Positions 9,874 through 18,232 of a stretch of 64,000 nt of DNA are shown piece by piece. Source of the DNA: Terriglobus roseus (lineage in GTDB: Bacteria; Acidobacteriota; Terriglobia; Terriglobales; Acidobacteriaceae). The position numbers and the translations under genes are program-made. The stretch is from NCBI RefSeq assembly GCF_900102185.1, contig NZ_LT629690.1, forward strand, positions 1,860,001 to 1,924,000, read 5' to 3'. The notes under the pieces were generated by a model. That model made no database searches, was not told the origin of the DNA, and saw nothing but the letters and a program-made list of their open reading frames with translations. Every line of letters begins with the position of its first letter. Position 1 is the first letter of the stretch.

Positions 9874-9913
9874 AAAACACAAGGGCACGGGTTAACCGTG
9901 CCCTTGTGTTTTG
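9874..9913. terminator. Bidirectional terminator between convergent genes
   Basis: Fourteen-pair stem ACACAAGGGCACGG (9877-9890) with CCGTGCCCTTGTGT (9896-9909), an A-rich left flank and TTTT on the right. It serves both the permease gene and the beta-propeller gene. Confidence 0.8.
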
Positions 9914-9925
9914 CGTTCAGGAAAC

Positions 9926-12100
9926 TTACTTTGCGATGGCCTTTACGCTGGTGGCGTTTCCGGCTCGGTCAGCGAGGCGGATGGCTATTGTGTGTTCGCC
10001 CGCGCCTGTTACTGGGAGTGTCAGATCGTAGTGTTCGGTGAGGCTATCGCTGAGCCCACCCATGGGTTCCATATATTCCCACTCGCCCGCGTCGAGCGAG
10101 TATTCCGCGCGAGCGATTGGGCTGGTGGCGTCTGTCGCTTCAAAGGCCGCATGCAGCTTGCCATTTGCCACCGAGGCTGTCAGAGGGCCGGGAACAGGCG
10201 GCGTGGTGTCCAGCGTGAAGGTGTCAGAGATGCGCTGGCCTGTGAGGGCATCAGCCGTGGTGTGTGCGGCAGCATCTGTAGCTGTAACGCGGAGCTCGTA
10301 GTTGCCATCAGGTAGCAGCGAGGAGTCGAAACTGTACACGCGTTCGCGGATGTCGGTCTTCAGTATGTGCCAGTTTGTATCGCGGACGTCGCGGTATTCC
10401 ACCGTAAAGGTCAGCGGATCGTTATTGGGATCGTGCGCGAGCCAGCGTGCGGTAACGGCGTTGCGGTCGCGTGTCGCGATAATGGGCGGTGCGCCCGTTT
10501 CGGCAATGGAGAGTGATGGAGCTGCGGACGGTGCTCCCTTGAAGCCGACAGCAATACTGCCGCCGCCAGCGGATGTTGCCCCTGTGGAGTTGGGTACACG
10601 AGCGCCGGGTTGCACTGCGATGTCGTCGATCTGCGGTGGCAAATTGCGCTGGAGATAGTTCACAGCAACCGAGCGGAGTTGAGTGCCAGGGTGCAGGACC
10701 GCCTTCCACTGCACGTAACGCGCGGCAGGGATGGGAAGTGGCGTCTGCTCTGGCTTGACGGGCGTCCAGTCCGACCAGAGATGCGCGAGGGAATCGTGCG
10801 CATTTTCGACGTTGCCTGAACGGACGAAGAGATCAATACCAGAGGTACTCCCTTCGGTTTCTACACGACCAAAACGTGTGGTGGTAGAGGCGTCGAATAC
10901 ATCCGAGACGAAGGTGGAATTGGCCGCAACAATATCGGACACCTGCAGGATTTTGCCGCTATTCGCCGTGGCCAGGGCGAGCCCGGAAGCTGTCTGCGCG
11001 ATGGCAGTTACCTGGCTAGCTTCGGTATGAGCGATGTCTGTGTACGTGTTGGCCTGCGCGGTGTCGATCCGATACACACGACCGCGATTGCCCGTGGCTG
11101 CAAAGAGCATGTTGTTGCGAACAGACAAGGCGTAGACCACATCCTGCTGAAGCGAGACGAGGCGCAGTGGCGTGCCGTCCGAAGCGATGCGATAGATTTC
11201 AGAGCCATCGGGAACGATGGAGTTATTTGTCGCGGAGATGGCCGAGCCGGGCTGAAGAATCGTAATGGCCATGCCAGCGGCTGGCTGACCAGATGCAGGA
11301 AGCGGTGGCAATGCAGGCGGTTTGCGATCGCCAACGGCTGCTGCGTAGAGGTTTCCAGCGGCGTCGAGCGCCAGCGAGGTGATCTCGTGTTTAGGCGCAG
11401 CGTACAGTGCGAAGGGCTTGCCTTCGGGCGAGATGCGATAGATGAGGCCCGCGCCGTCCGAACCCGCGTAGATCGTGCCGTCCGGGGCTACTGCGAGTGA
11501 GCGGATGTGCTGGTCGCCGCTGCGAAAGAGAAGTTGTGGCTTCGCATTTGATGATTGCAATGGTACTCGGAAGATGGTTGCGGGGGCACCGGCGGCAATG
11601 AGTAGATCGCCATTCTTTGCCAGTGCAAGTGACCAGAGATACTTAGGCTTCTCCGTTGTTTGTGTCGGGTCGAAAACGACTTGTGGTGTGGTGTTGCCGG
11701 GCGTGACGCGATAGACCTTGCCATCAGGCGACGTTGCGGCGAGGATGCTGTCATCGGCCAACGCAAGGGCGGCCTGCACATTCAATTCTTTGAACGATGC
11801 AGCAGTGGTGACTGCACCTTTCGGATCGATCTTTAGAAGCTGTGATCCGCCCGAAGGAGCTCCGGTTCCGGCATAAAGATCAGAGCCAGTGGCAGCGAGT
11901 GACCACAGGAACGTTGCTGGTGTTGCAGCGATGTTGCGAAGTGCGGGTGCTGGTTCCAGGCGGCCGTCGTTCCGCATGGCGACATTCGTCGGAGTGCCAC
12001 GCTCGAATTCGTCGTAGCGGCTTTCCGTCCACTGGCGAGTGCCTTGTGCCGTTGCAGTGAGAGCGGTGGTGGCGAGCAGAATGGCGGCGGCGTGTCGGAT
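9926..12100 (-). CDS. Exported beta-propeller protein, probable AUC start
   Basis: Large secreted protein with repeated blade-like segments (SDGAGLIYRIS, PDGTIYAGSDGAG, NMLFAATGNRGRVYRI) over roughly residues 60-370. Ig/FnIII-like segments follow toward the C-terminus (FTVEYRDVRDTNWH, YSFDSSLLPDGNYELRVTA, YSLDAGEWEYM). Function unknown. The first in-frame ATG is at 11977. However, an evident signal peptide (RHAAAILLATTALTATAQ) and the mature start WTESRYDEFERGTP are encoded upstream in the same frame, right up to the stop codon of the preceding gene at 12110-12112. No ATG, GTG or TTG lies between. ATC at 12100 has AGAGG 6 bp upstream and gives a signal peptide beginning RHAAAILL after the initiator. 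About 724 residues. Confidence 0.75.
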   Translation of the reverse strand: MRHAAAILLATTALTATAQGTRQWTESRYDEFERGTPTNVAMRNDGRLEPAPALRNIAATPATFLWSLAATGSDLYAGTGAPSGGSQLLKIDPKGAVTTAASFKELNVQAALALADDSILAATSPDGKVYRVTPGNTTPQVVFDPTQTTEKPKYLWSLALAKNGDLLIAAGAPATIFRVPLQSSNAKPQLLFRSGDQHIRSLAVAPDGTIYAGSDGAGLIYRISPEGKPFALYAAPKHEITSLALDAAGNLYAAAVGDRKPPALPPLPASGQPAAGMAITILQPGSAISATNNSIVPDGSEIYRIASDGTPLRLVSLQQDVVYALSVRNNMLFAATGNRGRVYRIDTAQANTYTDIAHTEASQVTAIAQTASGLALATANSGKILQVSDIVAANSTFVSDVFDASTTTRFGRVETEGSTSGIDLFVRSGNVENAHDSLAHLWSDWTPVKPEQTPLPIPAARYVQWKAVLHPGTQLRSVAVNYLQRNLPPQIDDIAVQPGARVPNSTGATSAGGGSIAVGFKGAPSAAPSLSIAETGAPPIIATRDRNAVTARWLAHDPNNDPLTFTVEYRDVRDTNWHILKTDIRERVYSFDSSLLPDGNYELRVTATDAAAHTTADALTGQRISDTFTLDTTPPVPGPLTASVANGKLHAAFEATDATSPIARAEYSLDAGEWEYMEPMGGLSDSLTEHYDLTLPVTGAGEHTIAIRLADRAGNATSVKAIAK

Positions 12101-12109
12101 GGCGTGCCT

Positions 12110-13954
12110 CTAACGGATTCGAATGGTGAGAACTTCCGCGCCGGAGAGTTGGGCTTCCGCAGGTGCGGAACCGGCTTCGGCGGCGGTCTCAGAGGTGAAA
12201 GTGATCTGACGTGTGCCGCGCATGGGTTGCAACACGTTGGCAATGGAAGGTGGCAGCGACGGCAACGCGGCTGCGGCGGTAACGGCCTGCGTCTGGTGGT
12301 CAAGAAGTGTGACGTAGAGTCGGTCGTTGCTATGGGTGCGGTTAAGTTGCGCGACCGTATCCTGCAAGCCCAGATTCACGCTGCCTGCAGCGGGTGGCGG
12401 CGTAAGCAGGCGGTCAAGCGAAGGGCCGTCGCTAACGAAGATACGCAGCGGGCCGGGTGTCAGCGTCGTCGGCAAGGTGATGGGGATGCGCACCACGCGA
12501 GATTCACGCTGGAAGGGCCGGATAGTGGCTTCCACCTGAATGGTGTCGCCTGGCTGTGCTTCGTTGGTGCTGAGGCGCGCGGTTTCCAGTTCCGCGGATT
12601 CGCGGCGAGGCACAGCAACAGCGTGGAGCTGAACACTGGTGATTTTGGGTTGTGCGAGATCGTTGCCGAAAACAGCGAGAAACTTCTGCGCAAAGGAAAC
12701 GGTGGCAAGCTGTGCAGCGGGTTGATTGTCAGAAGCGGCAAAAGTACTGGTGAGGTGCACCGTGCCTGGGCGACCATCGGCATCTTCAAGCGCAATGTCG
12801 CCAGTGAGGCGAAGGCTCATTTGGTTCGCCGCGGTGTTGTTCTGGTTGAGCGATTGATACACGGCGGCAAGCATCACCTGCGGTGTGAGCTGGCGGTTGT
12901 CCAACACTTCAAAGTGCAGCGATTGCGCAGGAAGGCCGCTGCCAGGTTCCGGTGTAATGTCGACAGCGACAGGGATCATACGCGCGGTTCGACCGAATGT
13001 TCCAGCCACGGCGTTGGCGCGGTCCTGCGTAAACGAACCGACGGTCTCCGTAGAGTTGACGATCTTGAAGGCGTTCATCGGGGAGGCGAGTGTGGCGATC
13101 ACCTCCGACTTCGTCATGGGAATGGAAATGTTGCCGTACTGCGTCATGGGATGGCCGCAGGCAAGGAGCTGCTTCTCATCGACGTAAGTGACCGTGCAGG
13201 TGGCGGCTACGTTAAGGTCGCCGCGCGCCATGATCGCGGAGACTGCGGAACCCGGAACGATGGGTTGCGGCTGGTGGGTATCCGGAGACGCGGAACCGAT
13301 GCCGCTAACAGGTTCAAGCCCGAGGTTGCGGAAGTTATCGGCGTATCTGGTGATGGTGTCCTGCGAGAATCCGCTGAAGACCAACGGCGTGTCGATGGCG
13401 TGAATTTCCGGACTGGTTTCGCCAACAGAGGCTTTGCTCAACGGCGTGGCAATCGCAGGCGGCGCGAGCGTAGGCAGATCGCGCACCTGGAACATGCTGC
13501 CGATGGGTGTAATGCCGCAGATAGGTTCTTTGCTGAACTGGCCGATACGGAAGGCCAGCGCTCCGAGGAGTTTGCCGTCGATGTACACCGGCGAGCCACT
13601 CATGCCTGCGACGACGCCGGTAAACTCCGGCTTGGCGCCGTGGAGGCGTGCGAGGATCATGTCCTGGCCTGGGCCGATAGCGTCCTTTAGACGGCCCAGA
13701 ATCTCGACGTCCATGGGTTCGGGGTCGGTCCCTTCAAAGACGGTCCAGGCAGTACCGTGGAGGCCGCGGTGAACCTCTGAGAGAGGGAACGGATCGGCGT
13801 GCAGGGGCGGCTGCGCGGCGTTTTGTGCCGCAGCGTTCGCCAACGGCAAAACGGCAGCCAGTGCAGCCGTTGCCAGCGTAGCCTTTCGGGGAAGAATCAC
13901 GTCTACCAGAGTAGGGCCAAGCGTACCCTGTGCCAAGTTTCGCCTTATTGCCAT
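12110..13954 (-). CDS. SpoIVB-type S55 peptidase domain protein, exported
   Basis: Exported protein of 614 residues. An N-terminal hydrophobic segment (about 22-44) is followed by the S55-like region HRGLHGTAWTVFEGT and the serine motif GMSGSPVYIDGK (Ser about 121). A second conserved block CTVTYVDEKQLLACGHPM follows with His about 268, then PMTKSEVIATLASPMNAFKI. The rest is beta-rich. SpoIVB is known as a sporulation signalling protease; here no sporulation genes occur, and related proteins are common in non-spore-formers. The stop codon is 9 bp ahead of the likely start of the beta-propeller gene, so the two are translationally linked. Proteolytic activity is not proven by the sequence. Confidence 0.8.
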   Translation of the reverse strand: MAIRRNLAQGTLGPTLVDVILPRKATLATAALAAVLPLANAAAQNAAQPPLHADPFPLSEVHRGLHGTAWTVFEGTDPEPMDVEILGRLKDAIGPGQDMILARLHGAKPEFTGVVAGMSGSPVYIDGKLLGALAFRIGQFSKEPICGITPIGSMFQVRDLPTLAPPAIATPLSKASVGETSPEIHAIDTPLVFSGFSQDTITRYADNFRNLGLEPVSGIGSASPDTHQPQPIVPGSAVSAIMARGDLNVAATCTVTYVDEKQLLACGHPMTQYGNISIPMTKSEVIATLASPMNAFKIVNSTETVGSFTQDRANAVAGTFGRTARMIPVAVDITPEPGSGLPAQSLHFEVLDNRQLTPQVMLAAVYQSLNQNNTAANQMSLRLTGDIALEDADGRPGTVHLTSTFAASDNQPAAQLATVSFAQKFLAVFGNDLAQPKITSVQLHAVAVPRRESAELETARLSTNEAQPGDTIQVEATIRPFQRESRVVRIPITLPTTLTPGPLRIFVSDGPSLDRLLTPPPAAGSVNLGLQDTVAQLNRTHSNDRLYVTLLDHQTQAVTAAAALPSLPPSIANVLQPMRGTRQITFTSETAAEAGSAPAEAQLSGAEVLTIRIR

Positions 13955-14023
13955 ACACGTGATGGACGTGACGCGGCGGGTTTAGGCTAGGGGATACCGC
14001 CAACGGATCCGGGAGACGAAGTC

Positions 14024-15184
14024 TTGAGCAGAACGAAGCACACACTGGCCGCAATGGTTGCCGCGACGATGCTGCTGCCAGTAGCAGCCATGGCACAGCA
14101 GACCCAGACCAAGCCCGCTACGCCCGCGCAGACCGACGATGCCGGGCCGCAGCAGCAAGACACTCCCGTCATTCTGAAGAAAAAGCGTGCTAACGCACAG
14201 GAAGACGAACCACCACCGCCTGCTCCGGATCAGGAGAAGGTAAAGAATCCGAAGGAACTGGAAAACTACTCCATCCGCGTGGATGTGCCGGTGGTCACGG
14301 TGGATGTCAGTGTCCAGCTGCAGAAGACGGGGCAGTTTGTACCGGGGCTAAAGGCGGAAAACTTCCGTGTCACGGAAGATGGTGTGCCGCAAAAGCTGAC
14401 CGATCTTCGAATGCAGCAGAAGCCGATTACTGCGGTCATGTTGCTGGAGTTTGCTGCGAATAGCTGGGCATTCATTCGCGATATGCAGCAGGCTTCGTAC
14501 GTGTTCTTTAGACAGTTGAAGCCGGAAGATTACGTTGCCGTGGTCACGTACGACCTGAAGACTCACATCCTGACGGACTTTACGCAGGACAAGCAACTGA
14601 CGGCGGAAGCGTTGCAATCGCTGACTATTCCGGGCTTCAGCGATACGAACGAGTTCGATGCATTGTCGGAAACGCTGGACCGTTTGAGCCGTATTGAAGG
14701 GCGCAAATACATCATCTTGGTTTCCAGCGGACGCGACACTTTTTCAAAGTTGAATCTGGATCAGATTTACAAGAAGGTTCGCGAATCCAAGGACATTACG
14801 ATCTACACCGTAAGTACCGGCGGACTGGCGCGTGAGTTGTCGGATTCGCGCGGAGGTATGGGTGCGATCGCGCGCATGGATTATCTGCAGGCAGATAACC
14901 AGATGAAAACCATGTCTGCGATGACAGGCGGGCAGAGCTATTTCCCGATTTTTCAGGGTGCGTTTCCCGAGGTCTTCGCTTCCATCAATAACTCCATCCG
15001 CAACCAGTATGTGTTGACGTATCACCCTACCAACACGGCACAGGATGGAACGTACCGGAAGATCAAGGTGGAACTGGTGGATCGTGAAGGTCAACCGCTG
15101 ACGATGGTGGATGAGAAGAACAAGAAGCTGAAGTACTCCGTGATGGCGCGTGATGGATACCGTTCGCGCATGCCAGTGGAGTAA
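14024..15184 (+). CDS. VWFA-related domain exoprotein (acidobacterial type)
   Basis: Secreted or surface protein, 386 residues. Start TTG at 14024 gives an N-terminal signal peptide (MVAATMLLPVAAMAQQ). A Pro/Gln-rich spacer follows, then a short beta domain VPVVTVDVSVQL with FRVTEDGVPQKLTDL. The von Willebrand A-like domain comes next: MLLEFAANSWAFIRDMQ in place of the metal-binding DxSxS motif, RKYIILVSSGRDTF, and IRNQYVLTYHPTN near the end. The MIDAS aspartate and serines are not evident in the first motif, so metal binding is doubtful. It resembles the TIGR03436 acidobacterial family. It is divergent from the S55 gene. Role unknown. Confidence 0.8.
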   Translation: MSRTKHTLAAMVAATMLLPVAAMAQQTQTKPATPAQTDDAGPQQQDTPVILKKKRANAQEDEPPPPAPDQEKVKNPKELENYSIRVDVPVVTVDVSVQLQKTGQFVPGLKAENFRVTEDGVPQKLTDLRMQQKPITAVMLLEFAANSWAFIRDMQQASYVFFRQLKPEDYVAVVTYDLKTHILTDFTQDKQLTAEALQSLTIPGFSDTNEFDALSETLDRLSRIEGRKYIILVSSGRDTFSKLNLDQIYKKVRESKDITIYTVSTGGLARELSDSRGGMGAIARMDYLQADNQMKTMSAMTGGQSYFPIFQGAFPEVFASINNSIRNQYVLTYHPTNTAQDGTYRKIKVELVDREGQPLTMVDEKNKKLKYSVMARDGYRSRMPVE

Positions 15185-15209
15185 TGGAGGCAACAGCTAG
15201 ACTGGCAGC

Positions 15210-15554
15210 ATGGTTCCACGTACTGCCAGTCTGCTTGCTCTTGCGGTTGCGATCGGCGCAGAGACTTCTGCGACCACTGCACTCAAGGCCTCACAAGGTT
15301 TCACGCGGTTGTGGCCTTCCGTCATCGTTGTGATCGGTTACGCCATTGCGTTCTATTCCATGACCATTGCACTTCGGACCATGCCCGTGGGAGTGGTGTA
15401 TGCCATCTGGTCTGGCGTTGGCATTACGCTGATTTCGCTCTTGGGATGGCTGGTCTATCGCGAACGCTTGGATGCTCCCGCAGTGCTTGGCATTGTTCTG
15501 ATCTGCTCCGGCGTGTTGGTCATCCAGATCTTTTCAAAGTCGCAGGCACACTAA
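15210..15554 (+). CDS. Small multidrug resistance (SMR) transporter, EmrE type
   Basis: Inner-membrane proton/drug antiporter of four helices. The 114 residues align over the full length with EmrE: the essential membrane glutamate is at position 18 (AIGAETSATTALK), then GFTRLWPS, VVYAIWSGVGIT, LISLLGW, and RLDAPAVLGI in the last helix. ATG at 15210 lies 25 bp after the VWFA gene and may share its transcript. Typical substrates would be quaternary cations; the specificity here is unknown. Confidence 0.92.
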   Translation: MVPRTASLLALAVAIGAETSATTALKASQGFTRLWPSVIVVIGYAIAFYSMTIALRTMPVGVVYAIWSGVGITLISLLGWLVYRERLDAPAVLGIVLICSGVLVIQIFSKSQAH

Positions 15555-15562
15555 AACGGCGA

Positions 15563-16093
15563 TTATTCTTCGTCGTCCAGGTCGAAGACACGCTTGGGCG
15601 GCGCTGTGGTGATGCGTTCACGCAGACCAGCTTCGCAACCAATGAGCACTGCAAGTCCGATGCCGAGGAAGAGCACCGTGCTTTCCACACGTGTCGACCA
15701 CTGGTGACGCGCGTCGAAGTCCTTGCGCAGTGGAGAGTCCGGAAGCAGGATGCTGATATTGCCGCCAGCGAGTGCACGGTCATGTTCCATGGGCAGAACA
15801 ATGGCCCGGTTCGAGACAAACGTAAGCACCAGCATGAGCAGGATAAGAATGCCCTGCCATAGCGGTTTGAAAGCGCGATTGTTCAAGAAACGCAATGCGA
15901 CGAGCATGACGATGCCGCAATAGATACCGATCATGTGCAGCATCAGGATGGAGCGGCCAATGAAGTCGGCGAATCGTTCCGTCGTGCCAAAGATAGCGGC
16001 TGCACCGGGCGCTACGACTGCTCCGAAATAGACGATTCCACCAAGCCAGACAGCGAGAGCCAGCAGACGAAAAATGCGCGCGGCGATGATCAT
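15563..16093 (-). CDS. DUF4149 family membrane protein
   Basis: Integral membrane protein of 176 residues with four predicted helices (about 5-28, 45-68, 78-98 and 138-158). The N-terminal RIFRLLALAVWLGGIVYFG fits the DUF4149 / TMEM205-like family. The C-terminal tail is charged (FDLDDEE). No enzymatic motif is visible. It ends 9 bp from the convergent EmrE-type gene. Function unknown. Confidence 0.75.
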   Translation of the reverse strand: MIIAARIFRLLALAVWLGGIVYFGAVVAPGAAAIFGTTERFADFIGRSILMLHMIGIYCGIVMLVALRFLNNRAFKPLWQGILILLMLVLTFVSNRAIVLPMEHDRALAGGNISILLPDSPLRKDFDARHQWSTRVESTVLFLGIGLAVLIGCEAGLRERITTAPPKRVFDLDDEE

Positions 16094-16163
16094 ATTGCCA
16101 GTGTACTTGTGGCTTAGAGAGCGGCGTTGTTTATGGGATTTGGCGCTTTGGTTGGTTGATACG

Positions 16164-16250
16164 TGGTGCCCGGAGGGGGACTTGAACCCCCACGACCTTA
16201 CGGTCTGCGGATTTTAAGTCCGCTGTGTCTGCCGATTTCACCATCCGGGC
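16164..16250 (-). tRNA. tRNA-Leu (anticodon UAA)
   Basis: On the minus strand the acceptor GCCCGGA pairs with TCCGGGC, followed by A and an encoded CCA. The anticodon stem GCGGA/TCCGC holds the loop CTTAAAA, giving UAA. A long variable arm (CCGTAAGG) and GGTTCAAGTCC in the T arm are as expected of class II tRNA-Leu. 87 nt with CCA. Confidence 0.97.
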
Positions 16251-16315
16251 TTGATGTCTATTGTAGAGTCCGTCGCGCCGTTGTGGTGTGGAAGGACTGA
16301 GCCGCTGTGATGGCG

Positions 16316-17758
16316 TTAGTGGTACAGCGTCGCATCTTTTATCTCGGCGCTTTCACCCGCGTATTTCATGTGTTCTATGAGGAGCGCTTTCAGTTCCTTC
16401 GCCTTTTCGCGAGACTCCTTGCGCCCGGCAAGATTCACCAACTCGTGCGGATCATTGCGCTGGTCGTACATTTGCCATTCCATGTATTGCGGGCTTGCGG
16501 CGTTCTTGGCACCGGAGATATCGGCCACGCAATAGGTCCAGTCCTGCGTGCGCAAGGCGCGTGCGGTCATGGATTCGCTGATCTGCACCAGTTGTTGGTC
16601 CGGCCATGCAGTACGCGCGTTTCCATCCTGCAGCAACGGAAGAAAACTGTGGCCCTTCCATGACGAGGGAACCGGAACGCCTGCAGCCTTCAGCAGTGTG
16701 GGAGCCAGGTCGATGATGCCCACTAACTGGCTGATCTGTTGAGCTCCATTGAAGCCTGGGCCGTCGATGAGCATGGGCACACGGATGCTGCTGTTGTGCG
16801 TGGAGCGTTTGTACTCGGTGTTGCGCGTCATGAAGTGGCAACCGTGATCAGAGAAGAAGATGAAGATGGTGTCCTCATCCTGCCCGGTTTCCTTCAGCAC
16901 GTTGTGCAGCCGCCCCACGGACGCATCGATGCTTTCGCAAGCACCGTAATAGTCCGGCAACTGCTGGTGCCAGTCGCCAGGAAAGGCGCGTAGATCAGGA
17001 GGGACGTGGGCGTTGATGAAGCGTTCGGCAGAGCCCTTGGGGCCGACCATGCGATTCAAATCGTTCTGCTGATGCGGTTCCAGTTGCGAGACAAAGAGGA
17101 AGAAGGGCTTGTCATGCTTTTGGCGCAGAAACTGTTCAGCGCGATCGGTCAGGAAGTCCACGCGGTAGCGGTCTTTGTAGGTGATCTCCTTGCCGTCGCG
17201 ATCATAGAGGGTGCCTTCGTAGGGATGACTGGTGTGCTCCAGGGCATTTGCGCCCTCCCACAGGTCGTCAAAACCACCTCGCCATGCCGGGGCAACAGCT
17301 CCTGGGCCACCTTGCTGGGGATTTCCGGGTGCAAGATGCCATTTCCCAATCAGATTCGCGGTGTAGCCAGCTTTTCGTAGTTCGCCAGCCAGGGTGGGGA
17401 GGTCCTGCCGCATTCCTGGGCCGTTTTGCCATACGCCGGTTTCCGTGGCGTAGCGACTGGTGAACAGAACTGAGCGCGAGGGCGCGCAGACCGGCTGATT
17501 GGTGATGGCGTGGGTGAAATTGGTCCCACGACGCGCCATGGCATCCAGATTGGGCGTCCGAGTGGAGCTATTGGCACCGTTTGCCCCCACAAAATCCCAG
17601 CGAAACTGGTCTGAAAGGTACAGGATGATATTCGGCCTGCGGCGGGGAGGCTGCTGGGCTGGTATTTCGCTGCTGGCGGTCAGTGCGGCGGCTGCGATTC
17701 CACTTTTACGAAGAAAATCCCGGCGATCCAATCGGCACTCCTTATTCTCGGTAGCCAT
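16316..17758 (-). CDS. Tat-exported sulfatase
   Basis: Arylsulfatase-family hydrolase, 480 residues from ATG 17758. A twin-arginine signal (RRDFLRKSG, residues 12-20) and an alanine-rich core precede RPNIILYLSDQFRWD, which carries the first metal aspartate. The sulfatase signature C-A-P-S-R at 91-95 has the cysteine that is converted to formylglycine, so an FGE or anSME modifier is needed elsewhere. Further metal or sulfate motifs: IGKWHL, FSDHGCHF, YKRSTHNSSIRVPM. A TTG start further upstream (17809) would place 17 residues before the Tat motif and is less likely. Substrate unknown; a sulfated polysaccharide is plausible. Confidence 0.9.
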   Translation of the reverse strand: MATENKECRLDRRDFLRKSGIAAAALTASSEIPAQQPPRRRPNIILYLSDQFRWDFVGANGANSSTRTPNLDAMARRGTNFTHAITNQPVCAPSRSVLFTSRYATETGVWQNGPGMRQDLPTLAGELRKAGYTANLIGKWHLAPGNPQQGGPGAVAPAWRGGFDDLWEGANALEHTSHPYEGTLYDRDGKEITYKDRYRVDFLTDRAEQFLRQKHDKPFFLFVSQLEPHQQNDLNRMVGPKGSAERFINAHVPPDLRAFPGDWHQQLPDYYGACESIDASVGRLHNVLKETGQDEDTIFIFFSDHGCHFMTRNTEYKRSTHNSSIRVPMLIDGPGFNGAQQISQLVGIIDLAPTLLKAAGVPVPSSWKGHSFLPLLQDGNARTAWPDQQLVQISESMTARALRTQDWTYCVADISGAKNAASPQYMEWQMYDQRNDPHELVNLAGRKESREKAKELKALLIEHMKYAGESAEIKDATLYH

Positions 17759-17891
17759 CTTAGCCTGCCGCAGCTGGTGGGAGGGTGCTTCGACTTGGAA
17801 TAAGGCCAAAATCGAGGTATACTAAGGTGTTGACTGCGGGTTCGCGAAATGCGCTGAGCAGCGGTCTACGAATTGACGTGAGGGAGCGTGC

Positions 17892-18119
17892 ATGGCAAAG
17901 CGTCGTGGCAATCCGAACTGGGGCAAGCCGGAGCCGATTGGGCCGGTCGTCCCGACGGTGACATCGTTTGAGCTGATTGTGAAGGAATACAAGCTGACCC
18001 CGGATCAGTATGTCCGGTCCACGCGGTTGCGTGAGTGGGCCCGCCGTAACAAGAACTCGAAGTATATTCCCGAGGCGCTGTTGGAAGCGTGGGGATTTGA
18101 GATCGAGTCCACCTTGTAA
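17892..18119 (+). CDS. Small conserved hypothetical protein
   Basis: 75-residue basic, soluble protein without recognised domain. It starts MAKRRGNPNWGKPEP and has an aromatic, helix-rich C-terminal half (LREWARRNKNSKYIPEALL). GAGGGAG lies before the ATG, and a very strong terminator follows 20 bp after the stop, so it is a real single-gene unit. The basic N-terminus might contact nucleic acid, but that is a guess. Confidence 0.7.
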   Translation: MAKRRGNPNWGKPEPIGPVVPTVTSFELIVKEYKLTPDQYVRSTRLREWARRNKNSKYIPEALLEAWGFEIESTL

Positions 18120-18138
18120 GCAATTCAAATCAGGAATC

Positions 18139-18176
18139 AAGGGGCTTTGTCTTCGGACAAAGCCCCTTTGCTTTTT
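18139..18176 (+). terminator. Strong terminator with UUCG tetraloop
   Basis: Thirteen-pair stem AAGGGGCTTTGTC closed by TTCG, with GACAAAGCCCCTT and then GCTTTTT. Confidence 0.9.
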
Positions 18177-18232
18177 CGAAGCCTTTCTTTCCGTGAAGCA
18201 TCCGACAGAAGGGAAGACTACACTGGAGGCGT

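Noticed and set aside
12044-13690. 548-codon plus-strand frame over the S55 gene
   Set aside because: Arg/Gly/Cys-rich mirror of a real gene on the other strand; it lacks a plausible protein pattern.
9926-13954. Single fused S55 and beta-propeller gene split by a sequencing error
   Set aside because: The two parts share a frame with one TAG, but the second begins with its own signal peptide and Shine-Dalgarno sequence, which fits two genes better.
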